Positions 1 to 6,618 of a stretch of 8,415 bases of DNA are shown in pieces. The position numbers and the translations under genes were made by a program. The notes beneath the pieces were generated by a model that saw only the letters and a list, made by a program, of their open reading frames with translations, searched no databases and was not told the DNA's origin. The first letter of the stretch is position 1. Every line of letters begins with the position of its first letter. Source of the DNA: Paracoccaceae bacterium (GTDB taxonomy: Bacteria; Pseudomonadota; Alphaproteobacteria; Rhodobacterales; Rhodobacteraceae); NCBI GenBank assembly GCA_011525185.1, contig WTIQ01000517.1, positions 1 through 8,415 of the forward strand, read 5' to 3'.

Positions 1-1418
1 GTGACGCCCTTGGCATGCGCGGCATTCTGGGGGTCTATCCTGTCACGGGCGGCGTTGCCGTTGTTGCAGACAATACATGGCGTGCCTTCCAAGCGGCTGA
101 GGCCGTGCGCTGTGAGTGGGGCCCTACGGTATTTCCCGCCACTATGGAGGAACATTGGCAAACCCTTTCTGATAGCTTCACGCAAGAGCGTCAAGACAGT
201 CAAAACCGTGATGATGGTGACGTCGAGGCCGCTTTGGAGCAGGGTGAAGTGATAGAGGCCGAATACCGCGCGCCATATCTCGCCCATGCTCCGCTGGAGC
301 CAATCAACGCAACGGTTTTGGTGAGCGAGGCGCGTGTTGATGTATGGACGGGAACGCAGCTCCCGCGGTTTGTTCAAAAAAATGTAGCCGATATTACAGG
401 TGTCGAGATTGAGAATGTGTATGTCCATGGGCTGATGATGGGCGGTAGCTTTGGGCATCGGCTTGAGGATGATGTGGTGCGCCAAGCGGCGCAGGTCGCG
501 CTTGAACTCAAGGGAACGCCTGTGAAATTAACCTACCGCAGAGAAGAGGACATGCGCCACGATTATGTCCGACAAATCGCCATGGCTCGCATGCGTGGTG
601 CGGTTGAGAGAAAAGCGGTCAAAGCCTATGATTTATCCATCGCCATGCCCTCTGTTGTCGCGTCACAGATGGGGCGCCAAAACATGTCGATACCAGGCCC
701 CGATGCCATGATTGTGGCGGGCGCTTGGGAGCAACCCTTTGATATCGAACACTACCGAGTGACGGGCTATCGCGCACCGGAATTAGCGCCCATTAGCTCA
801 TGGCGCTCGGTGGGGGCCTCAAGCAACGCCTTTTTTCATGAAGGCTTTTTGGATGAAATGATCGTTGCCGCGGGCGCTGATCCGCTCGAAGAACGGCTCC
901 GACTGTGTTCTCATGAGGCCTCTCGCAAAGTCTTGGAAACCGTTGGCTATATGTCTCAATGGGGTAAAAAGATGGGTCCAAATCAAGGGCGCGGCTTGGC
1001 CTTTTGCCTCTCCTTTGGAGTGCCTGTGGCAGAGGTTATTGATGTCACCGCCACGACAGGTGGGATCAAAATAGACAATGTCTATGTTGCAGCAGATGTG
1101 GGCAAAATCGTTGATCCCGTGAATTTTGAAAGCCATGTAAAGGGCGGTGTGATCTGGGCACTTGGACATGCGATGAACTGTGAGATCACCTATTCAGACG
1201 GGATCGCGGATCAGGATAATTTTTACGCCTTTGAGGGGATGCGCATGGCACAATGTCCTAAGATCGACGTGCGGGGGCTTGAAAATGGAGTACGGGTGCG
1301 CGGTATTGGAGAACCTCTGGTGCCACCAGCCGCGCCCGCGCTCGCCGCTGCCATTTTCCGCACAACAGGCACACGACTGCGTGAGATGCCGTTCAACAAA
1401 GTCGTGGATTTTGTCTAA
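1..1418 (+). CDS. Molybdopterin-binding subunit of a xanthine dehydrogenase / IorB-type hydroxylase, 5'-partial
   Basis: This is the C-terminal ~471 residues of a large molybdenum-hydroxylase subunit. The reading frame begins at base 3 and is open to the left edge; family members are about 700-750 residues, so roughly the N-terminal third is missing. The methionine at base 15 is internal. Visible family marks, numbered from that methionine, are a GVAVVADNTW segment near residue 15, a GGSFGHR cofactor-binding loop near 145, the SSWRSVGASSNAFFHEGFLDE stretch near 260, and RGIGEPLVPPAAPAL near the end. E433 (bases 1311-1313) in that last motif corresponds to the catalytic glutamate of the family. 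The layout matches isoquinoline 1-oxidoreductase beta subunits, which pair with a small 2Fe-2S subunit (IorA), often exported by Tat. Neither the signal peptide nor the partner is in view. The family hydroxylates aldehydes or N-heterocycles; the substrate here cannot be inferred. No frameshift or internal stop is seen. Confidence 0.93.
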   Translation, partial: DALGMRGILGVYPVTGGVAVVADNTWRAFQAAEAVRCEWGPTVFPATMEEHWQTLSDSFTQERQDSQNRDDGDVEAALEQGEVIEAEYRAPYLAHAPLEPINATVLVSEARVDVWTGTQLPRFVQKNVADITGVEIENVYVHGLMMGGSFGHRLEDDVVRQAAQVALELKGTPVKLTYRREEDMRHDYVRQIAMARMRGAVERKAVKAYDLSIAMPSVVASQMGRQNMSIPGPDAMIVAGAWEQPFDIEHYRVTGYRAPELAPISSWRSVGASSNAFFHEGFLDEMIVAAGADPLEERLRLCSHEASRKVLETVGYMSQWGKKMGPNQGRGLAFCLSFGVPVAEVIDVTATTGGIKIDNVYVAADVGKIVDPVNFESHVKGGVIWALGHAMNCEITYSDGIADQDNFYAFEGMRMAQCPKIDVRGLENGVRVRGIGEPLVPPAAPALAAAIFRTTGTRLREMPFNKVVDFV

Positions 1419-1491
1419 ATTACCCAAACGTTGGACCAAAGACTTTTGCATATTGAAAAAAGCCAAAACACCGCACCCAGTTGCGCCACCA

Positions 1492-1526
1492 GCCCGCGCC
1501 TGCCTGCCCCATCGGCAGGCGCGGGC
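1492..1526 (+). terminator. Strong GC-rich hairpin, probable transcription terminator
   Basis: A perfect 13-bp stem is formed by GCCCGCGCCTGCC (1492-1504) and GGCAGGCGCGGGC (1514-1526) around a 9-nt loop. It lies 73 nt after the stop of the molybdenum hydroxylase gene and between two convergent genes, so it could end transcription from both sides. The following sequence, CTAATTTCTG, has only a weak T-run, and no T-run follows directly on the other strand. Calling it an intrinsic terminator is therefore an inference from position and stem strength. Confidence 0.6.
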
Positions 1527-1577
1527 CTAATTTCTGAATATGAACCGCGTTATGCAGACGTCTTTTATGAAGGATGC

Positions 1578-1684
1578 TAGAGTGTGTTACGTTTAATCGG
1601 ATTCATTTGACACGCTCTAACTTATTCTTTTGTCGCATGTTCGAACCGCCAAACTGGTACCCACTTTGGCTGAACATGCTCTAA
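1578..1684. repeat. Bipartite palindromic intergenic element (RIME-like), overlapping the metG stop codon
   Basis: Two imperfect palindromes lie side by side. The first (1578-1620) has outer arms TAGAGTGTGT (1578-1587) and ACACGCTCTA (1610-1619), pairing over 10 positions with one G-T wobble. The second has outer arms GCATGTTC (1635-1642) and GAACATGC (1672-1679) and inner arms GCCAAA (1648-1653) and TTTGGC (1665-1670) around a loop containing GGTACC. The linker CTTATTCTTTTGTC joins them. On the minus strand both palindromes begin with TAGAGC, followed by GTGTC or ATGTTC. From memory, paired palindromes of this kind with TAGAGC ends and an AAAAGTGG-like core recur between genes in many alphaproteobacteria (RIME and similar mosaic elements). 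Only one copy is in this window, so dispersion in the genome is not shown here. Confidence 0.7.
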
Positions 1685-3393
1685 TCCCGCGTTCCCGCAA
1701 AGCGCTCTTGCCAGTTTTCGCGCTCTTCGTCTGTGATTTTACGAAATAAAACATCTGGCACGCTAAAGGCATGGCCTTCGCCCAAATGGTTAAGAGCGGT
1801 TTTCACATCATCGGGCCAAGTGTCATCTGTGACCTGCATTGCGCGCATCAAGGTCGCGCTGGCATCAGGGATGAAGGGAGATGATAAGACGGCATAAAGA
1901 CGAATCAGGTTCAACGCCAAACGAATTTGTGCAGCCGCCTGTTCTGGGTCTTCTTTGAAAGTGGACCACGGTGCCGCAGCTTGGAGATATTCATTTCCAG
2001 CCACCCAAATGGCACGCAGCTCGGCTGCGGATTTGCGGACCTCCATTGCTTCCATATGGCCTTCGTACTCTTTAGTACGTTTGGCCAACTCTGCGACAAG
2101 CGCTTCTTCTTGTTCTCCCCATGTGCCCCCTTTGGGCACTTCTTCCCCAAATTTTGAGCGGCAAAATTTTGTGACGCGGCTTACGAAATTACCCAAAACA
2201 TCGGCCAGATCTTTGTTTGTATTGGCTTGAAATAGGTCCCAGGTAAATTCCGCATCTGAGCTTTCGGGGGCGTTGCTCAAAAGCCACCAGCGCCAATAGT
2301 CGGAGGGTAAGATGTCAAGGGCTTGATCCATAAAAACCCCACGCCCCCGTGAGGTGCTAAATTGGCCCCCATCATAATTCAGATAATTGAACGACTTTAT
2401 ATAATCGACAAGCTTCCATGGTTCACCCGATCCCAAAATGGTCGCGGGGAAAGAGAGGGTATGGAAGGGCACGTTATCTTTCCCCATAAATTGGGTATAG
2501 ACCACATCTTCAGCCCCCTTATCGGTGCGCCACCAGCGCGCCCAATCGCTGCCCTTGCCTGCATCTTCCCATTCCTGTGAGCAGGCGATGTATTCAATTG
2601 GCGCATCAAACCAGACGTAGAAGACTTTGTCCTCCATCCCAGGCCAAGGCGCCTCACCCTTGCGCACAGGCACGCCCCAATCAAGATCACGGGTGATCCC
2701 ACGATCTTGTAGCCCGTCGCCATCATTGAGCCATTTATTGGCAATTGAGGTGGTTAAAACAGGCCAATCTGTTTTGCTATCGATCCAAGATTGCAACTGC
2801 TCACGTATCTGGCTCTGCGCCAAATAGAGATGCTTGGTGCTACGCTCCTCCAAATCTGTCGAGCCTGAGATGGTCGAGCGCGGATTGATAAGGTCGGTCG
2901 GGTCAAGTTGTTTGGTGCAATTGTCACACTGATCACCGCGCGCATCTTCAAAGCCGCAATTTGGGCAGGTCCCTTCGATGTAGCGATCGGGAAGGTAACG
3001 GCCATCGGCTACCGAATACATTTGCGTTTCATTGACCTCCCGTATCAGCCCTTGCTCAGCGAGCTGTCCTGCAAAATGCTGGGTCAATTTGTGGTTTTGG
3101 GGGCTTGATGAGCGGCCAAAATGGTCGAAAGAGAGCCGAAAGCCATCCGCCAGCCTAGACTGGACCTCATGCATCTCAGCGCAATACTGCGCAACAGGCT
3201 GACCTGCTTTAGCGGCGGCGAGTTCTGCGGGCGTGCCATGCTCATCCGTTGAGCAGAGGAACAAGACCTCATGCCCCCGCGCCCGTTGATAGCGCGCAAA
3301 AAGGTCTGCCGGAAGCTGGCTTCCCACTAAATTTCCCAAATGTTTGATGCCGTTGATATAAGGAATTGCCGAGGTAATAAGGTGCCGCGTCAT
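1681..3393 (-). CDS. metG: Methionyl-tRNA synthetase
   Basis: A 570-residue class Ia synthetase that charges tRNA-Met with methionine in the cytoplasm. The N-terminal Rossmann fold carries the HIGH-type motif as HLGN (residues 18-21) after ITSAIPYINGIKHLG. A four-cysteine zinc site lies at C143, C146, C156 and C159. The methionine-pocket region includes WFDAP (261-265), followed by GKDNVPFH (304-311). The KMSKS loop reads FSTSR (345-349), a degenerate form preceding GRGVFMDQALDILPSDYWRWWL. After the anticodon-binding helical domain the protein ends at ...FAGTRD without the C-terminal tRNA-binding/dimerisation domain that makes E. coli MetG about 677 residues; I recall this shorter form as usual in Rhodobacteraceae. 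The ATG at 3391-3393 fits the standard N-terminus (MTRHLITSAIPY); no strong Shine-Dalgarno is seen. The TAG stop lies in the end of the palindromic element described at 1578-1684. Confidence 0.97.
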   Translation of the reverse strand: MTRHLITSAIPYINGIKHLGNLVGSQLPADLFARYQRARGHEVLFLCSTDEHGTPAELAAAKAGQPVAQYCAEMHEVQSRLADGFRLSFDHFGRSSSPQNHKLTQHFAGQLAEQGLIREVNETQMYSVADGRYLPDRYIEGTCPNCGFEDARGDQCDNCTKQLDPTDLINPRSTISGSTDLEERSTKHLYLAQSQIREQLQSWIDSKTDWPVLTTSIANKWLNDGDGLQDRGITRDLDWGVPVRKGEAPWPGMEDKVFYVWFDAPIEYIACSQEWEDAGKGSDWARWWRTDKGAEDVVYTQFMGKDNVPFHTLSFPATILGSGEPWKLVDYIKSFNYLNYDGGQFSTSRGRGVFMDQALDILPSDYWRWWLLSNAPESSDAEFTWDLFQANTNKDLADVLGNFVSRVTKFCRSKFGEEVPKGGTWGEQEEALVAELAKRTKEYEGHMEAMEVRKSAAELRAIWVAGNEYLQAAAPWSTFKEDPEQAAAQIRLALNLIRLYAVLSSPFIPDASATLMRAMQVTDDTWPDDVKTALNHLGEGHAFSVPDVLFRKITDEERENWQERFAGTRD

Positions 3394-3492
3394 GAATGCG
3401 CCTGTCGTTTTATTTGGAGTCGGTTGTCTTTAACCGAAGTCATAGGGTGAATAAAGACCTCTGATCACAGGGGAGAAAATCAATACTGGCTT

Positions 3493-4722
3493 TTATTTTG
3501 TACTATCGTCTTTGCCTCGGCGCAAAAGGCGACCAATTATAAAACTGGTACGAGGGGCGTAAATATAGGGTGTTTTTTCCTCAACAGTTGGTCGCACACG
3601 CATTCGAAACATTCCATAAACAACCAAGAGAGCGTGACCCGCTGCAATCAAAGCAAAAAAGGCCCAAGGTCCATAAAATTCAATCATCTTCGATGCCAAA
3701 TAGGGAGCCGCAATAGCACCGAGTGCAAAAAAGAACATCAAAGCGGCAGAGAGTTCAACACGCTCATCATCGCCCGCAAAGTCATGGGCATGAGCTGCCG
3801 CGACCGAAAAAATGGGAAAGGTTGTCAGGCCAAAAAGTCCTGCCTTCAACATGATAATCTCGGTCTCGGTTGAGGGTACGGCTACGGTGATAACACAGCT
3901 GATAATCGCTGCAACCGAGAGCCAGATCAAAACCCATCGTCTGTCATATTTATCCGCGAGCCAGCCCACAGGATACTGAGAAAATGCCCCGCCCAAGACA
4001 AATGAAGCCAGGAAAAAAGCAATCTGGTCAACGGCCAAGCCGACTTCAATCCCGTAAATTGGCCCGACCATGCGAAAGGACGCGCCCGATAGGGCCGCCA
4101 CCAAAACCCCTGCTGCTGCAAGAGGTGAGCGCTTTAGCGCAAGTGATGGTCTTAACCGTGGCGCGTTTGGCGTAATGGGTTGGCTGACTTTGGTGAGCGC
4201 GATTGGGATCAGCGTCGCACAACAAAAAAGCGCCAAGATATTATAGGACACATAGTTGGCCGCTGGCAGAATACTTATCAGAAGTTGCGCTGCGAGTGAG
4301 CCTCCCATATCCACTATGCGGTAAATACCCATCGCGCGCCCCCGATTTTCGTTTGTGACCTTGGCTTGGAGCCATGCCTCTACGACAGTAAAGCAACCTG
4401 CGATGCACATGCCTGATCCAATTCTAAACAGCGCCCACATGTAAGGATCGGTCAAAATCATATGGGCCAAAATGCCAATGGCTCCTGTGGCTGTGAAGGC
4501 GGCAAAAGCGCGTGAATGACCTACGCTGCCCATAAGACGCGGTGCCCACCAACATCCAATGAAAAATCCGATGAAGTGAGCGGACCCTAAAAGGCCGATT
4601 TGTTCTGTTGTAAAATTAAGCTGGAGACCAGAGAGCGCATCAAGTGGCCCTAATCCGCCGCTTGAGAGCTGAAGAAGGATCACCGAAAGAAAGAGGGCAG
4701 CAAAGGATATAATGAGGCGCAT
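3493..4722 (-). CDS. Major facilitator superfamily transporter, YcaD-like
   Basis: A 409-residue inner-membrane transporter with about 12 hydrophobic segments in two halves. The N-terminal helix starts at residue 4, the loop between halves is near 178-200 (PITPNAPRLRPSLALKRSP), and the C-terminal tail is basic and soluble. The MFS loop motif A is clear in the second half as GWLADKYDRR (253-262) and weaker in the first half (near 60-71). The segment VVEAWLQAKVTNENRGRAMGIY (about 113-134) resembles the YcaD/drug-efflux-like branch. The substrate cannot be predicted. The start is fixed by an in-frame TAA at 4732-4734, only three codons upstream of the ATG. No good ribosome-binding site precedes it, only an AT-rich stretch, so a short or leaderless message is possible. 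It lies 80 nt downstream of imuA on the same strand and 99 nt upstream of metG; co-transcription with imuA is possible but unproven. Confidence 0.9.
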   Translation of the reverse strand: MRLIISFAALFLSVILLQLSSGGLGPLDALSGLQLNFTTEQIGLLGSAHFIGFFIGCWWAPRLMGSVGHSRAFAAFTATGAIGILAHMILTDPYMWALFRIGSGMCIAGCFTVVEAWLQAKVTNENRGRAMGIYRIVDMGGSLAAQLLISILPAANYVSYNILALFCCATLIPIALTKVSQPITPNAPRLRPSLALKRSPLAAAGVLVAALSGASFRMVGPIYGIEVGLAVDQIAFFLASFVLGGAFSQYPVGWLADKYDRRWVLIWLSVAAIISCVITVAVPSTETEIIMLKAGLFGLTTFPIFSVAAAHAHDFAGDDERVELSAALMFFFALGAIAAPYLASKMIEFYGPWAFFALIAAGHALLVVYGMFRMRVRPTVEEKTPYIYAPRTSFIIGRLLRRGKDDSTK

Positions 4723-4802
4723 AATGTGTATTTATATTTGGCAAATTAGGTTTTATCGCCACTTTTGGACTTTATCTGACGTTTTTCTCCTTCATGCGCT
4801 GA

Positions 4803-5405
4803 TCAGGCCGCATATTCAACGCTCTTTTGCCAGTCCTGTGAGAGAATCCATGTTTTAGGCGGATCATAGCGTGACTTGGTTCTTGTCAATTGCCAAGTTG
4901 CAGACCTGCTGTGCTCTTGTGCGTATGGGTTACAGAGCCAGCGTGTTTCAACCCCCTGCGCCCCGCCCTGATCGGGGGTGAGTAACAGGCCCGTTGGAGC
5001 CTGCCCTGTCTGCTGCTGTCCAGCTTCGGCCGCAAGGTGAAGCCGGCGCACAGGTGTTAACGCGGGCATATACTCCAAATCTGCAATGACAAAGGGGGCG
5101 GCGCCACTACGCAAGGCCTCTTCCATTACCCATAAAAGATCCTCTTTACGCTGGATCTTGATGATAATGAACCGACTGGGGTCTAGGATATGGGAGATAC
5201 CACAAGGGTTTATCTGCTCGCGTTGGTACTGTGGCATGATCCATAAAATTGGGCCTTTTACCTTTGACGCACTCATGAGGGCAAAATGACGGCGCGCACG
5301 TCCCGCACATTCATGCACACGTGCACGCGCCAAAGATATATCTTTTCGCAGGTCAATACGCGCTACCCGCTGGGCCGCATGTTGTTTTAAAAACATCGAT
5401 TCCAT
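4803..5405 (-). CDS. imuA: ImuA-family protein, SOS mutagenesis accessory factor (orphan)
   Basis: A 200-residue protein of the ImuA (RecA/SulA-related) family, which normally works with the Y-family protein ImuB and DnaE2 in error-prone translesion synthesis after DNA damage. Recognisable blocks are RARVHECAGRARRHFAL (about 24-40), KGPILWIMPQ, EQINPCGI, DPSRFIII, the conserved core EDLLWVMEEALRSGAAPFVIADL (about 85-107), LTPVRRLHLAAEAG, GLLLTPDQGGAQGVETRW and a terminal PPKTWIL. No Walker A loop is visible, as expected for the family. The open frame extends upstream to 5633, into the reductase gene, but homology begins after the ATG at 5403-5405. The ATG at 5394-5396, preceded by GGAA, is the alternative start. 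An SOS box lies 17 nt upstream of the start. Unusually, no imuB or dnaE2 follows; the next gene on this strand is the MFS transporter. Confidence 0.85.
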   Translation of the reverse strand: MESMFLKQHAAQRVARIDLRKDISLARARVHECAGRARRHFALMSASKVKGPILWIMPQYQREQINPCGISHILDPSRFIIIKIQRKEDLLWVMEEALRSGAAPFVIADLEYMPALTPVRRLHLAAEAGQQQTGQAPTGLLLTPDQGGAQGVETRWLCNPYAQEHSRSATWQLTRTKSRYDPPKTWILSQDWQKSVEYAA

Positions 5406-5411
5406 ATTAGA

Positions 5412-5440
5412 AGGATAATATGTTCTTTTTTTGTTCTCAA
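5412..5440 (-). promoter_or_regulatory. Candidate sigma-70 promoter of imuA
   Basis: On the minus strand TTGAGA (5440-5435, five of six matches to the -35 consensus) is separated by 17 nt from TATCCT (5417-5412, four of six to the -10). The overlapping TATTAT at 5420-5415 is a better -10 by sequence but has poor spacing. Initiation about 7 nt past the -10 would fall almost on the imuA ATG, implying a leaderless or very short-leader transcript. The SOS box sits in the spacer and clips the -35, a standard repressor position. Confidence 0.55.
5422..5436. promoter_or_regulatory. LexA operator (alphaproteobacterial SOS box GTTC-N7-GTTC)
   Basis: The plus strand reads GTTC (5422-5425), seven T residues (5426-5432), then GTTC (5433-5436). 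This is an exact match to the direct-repeat operator GTTC-N7-GTTC known for LexA of Alphaproteobacteria such as Rhodobacter, Caulobacter and Rhizobium. It lies 17 nt upstream of the imuA start and overlaps its predicted promoter; imuA is a classical LexA target. The divergent reductase starts 124 nt away on the other side, so any effect there is less certain. Confidence 0.85.
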
Positions 5441-5475
5441 GAGTTGAAATATTTTTTGCAGGCCCCTTCCAGAGG

Positions 5476-5501
5476 CTTGCAAAGACCCACAATTTTGCAA
5501 G
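5476..5501. promoter_or_regulatory. 8-10-8 inverted repeat upstream of the aldo-keto reductase, candidate operator
   Basis: CTTGCAAA (5476-5483) and TTTGCAAG (5494-5501) are perfect inverted copies separated by GACCCACAAT. The right arm ends 58 nt before the reductase ATG, where a regulator or the -35 region could sit; its TTGCAA could itself serve as part of a -35. A related TTTTGCA occurs at 5453-5459. The arms are too far apart and too AT-rich for a terminator. The cognate regulator is unknown. Confidence 0.4.
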
Positions 5502-5559
5502 ACTGGTCAAAATAGCTGTGACACGGCAGTACTGTAGAAAACGAATAGAGAGAAACATA

Positions 5560-6606
5560 ATGCAATACCGTAAAATGGGCCGCACGGGCATAAAGGTTTC
5601 GGAACTATGCCTCGGCACAATGACATTTGGCACGCAAACTTCTGAAATCGATGGGCATCGTCAAATGGATATGGCTTTGGCGCATGGTATAAATTTTGTC
5701 GATACAGCTGAAATGTATCCCGTCAATCCTGTCAGCAAAGAGACCATCGGACGAACAGAGGAAATTATAGGCACGTGGAACGCCAAAAACCGAAGCAAAC
5801 GCGGTGACTATATCCTAGCAACAAAACACTCAGGAGAGGGGCTTCAATATGTGCGCGATGGGGCGCCAATTTCTTCAAAAACCATTTCCAAAACAATTGA
5901 AGGCAGTCTTCGGCGATTGCAAACGGATTATATCGACCTCTATCAATTCCATTGGCCCAATCGCGGGTCTTATATGTTTCGTAAAAATTGGAATTATGTG
6001 CCGACGCAACAGACCAGCGCCGCTGTGAGAGACGATATGTTGGAGTGTTTAGAAGCGCTCCAAAAGGAAGTGAACAAAGGCACCATTCGTCACTTTGGAT
6101 TATCCAATGAAAGCGCCTGGGGAACATCACAATGGCTGCATCTATCGCAGACGCACGCGCTCCCCCGTGTAGCAACAATGCAAAACGAGTACTCTTTGTT
6201 ATGCCGTCTTTATGATACGGATATGGCTGAAATGAGTATGCTGGAGGATGTGGGCCTTATTGCGTTTTCTCCCTTAGCGGCGGGACTACTAACAGGGAAA
6301 TATCAAAACGGAGCGGTTCCTGAAGGCTCGCGAAAATCGCTTGTCTCTGACTTGGGAGGGCGGATTACGGAACGTGTTTGGCCTGCAGTTGAGGCCTATC
6401 TTGCAATTGCACGCAAATACCAGCTCGATCCAACGCATATGACACTGGCGTGGTGTTTAACGCGGCCATTCATGTGCTCGGTTATTTTCGGAGCGACAAC
6501 AGTTGCGCAGCTTGAACATATTTTATCGATGACACAAACGCCTCTTACACAGGACTGCCTAAACGACATTGCACAGGCGCACAAAGCGCATCCCATGCCC
6601 TATTGA
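5560..6606 (+). CDS. tas: Aldo-keto reductase, Tas-like (NADPH-dependent)
   Basis: A 348-residue cytoplasmic TIM-barrel oxidoreductase. The N-terminus MQYRKMGRTGIKVSELCLGTMTFG is typical, and the whole sequence tracks E. coli Tas as I recall it: SEIDGHRQMDMALAHGINFVDTAEMYP, RRLQTDYIDLYQFHWP, LSNESAWG, NEYSLLCR and LLTGKY. The catalytic tetrad can be read as D48, Y53, K89 and H131. E. coli Tas was found as a suppressor of tyrosine auxotrophy; its natural substrate is unclear, so no substrate is assigned here. The start at 5560-5562 gives the standard N-terminus. The open frame runs back to 5431, but those 43 residues are not family sequence and would cross the imuA control region. AGAGAG at 5547-5552 is a weak ribosome-binding site. 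The gene is divergent from imuA and convergent with the next gene, its stop only 12 nt from that gene's stop. Confidence 0.92.
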   Translation: MQYRKMGRTGIKVSELCLGTMTFGTQTSEIDGHRQMDMALAHGINFVDTAEMYPVNPVSKETIGRTEEIIGTWNAKNRSKRGDYILATKHSGEGLQYVRDGAPISSKTISKTIEGSLRRLQTDYIDLYQFHWPNRGSYMFRKNWNYVPTQQTSAAVRDDMLECLEALQKEVNKGTIRHFGLSNESAWGTSQWLHLSQTHALPRVATMQNEYSLLCRLYDTDMAEMSMLEDVGLIAFSPLAAGLLTGKYQNGAVPEGSRKSLVSDLGGRITERVWPAVEAYLAIARKYQLDPTHMTLAWCLTRPFMCSVIFGATTVAQLEHILSMTQTPLTQDCLNDIAQAHKAHPMPY

Positions 6607-6618
6607 CGTCAGAGGTGG

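Noticed and set aside
1..252. GTG-initiated 83-codon frame at the left edge
   Set aside because: Frame 1 shadow of the hydroxylase subunit, which reads continuously in frame 3 from the edge.
1180..1530. Plus-strand 116-codon frame over the end of the molybdenum hydroxylase gene
   Set aside because: Out-of-frame shadow of the real gene with no family resemblance; it also runs into the terminator hairpin.
3420..3437. TCGGTT/AACCGA hairpin between the transporter and metG
   Set aside because: Only 6 bp with no T-run; too weak to call a terminator or attenuator.
4803..5405. Reading the ImuA-like protein as a RecA or SulA protein
   Set aside because: No Walker A motif, and the EDLLWVMEEALRSGA core with its LTPVRRLHLAAEAG block is characteristic of the ImuA branch.
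5431..5559. 43-residue N-terminal extension of the aldo-keto reductase
   Set aside because: The family N-terminus starts at MQYRKMG; the extension crosses the operator region and has no family resemblance.
5406..5633. N-terminal extension of the imuA reading frame to a methionine at 5633
   Set aside because: It would run through the SOS box, promoter and start of the divergent reductase; the extra residues do not resemble ImuA, and family sequence begins after the ATG at 5405.
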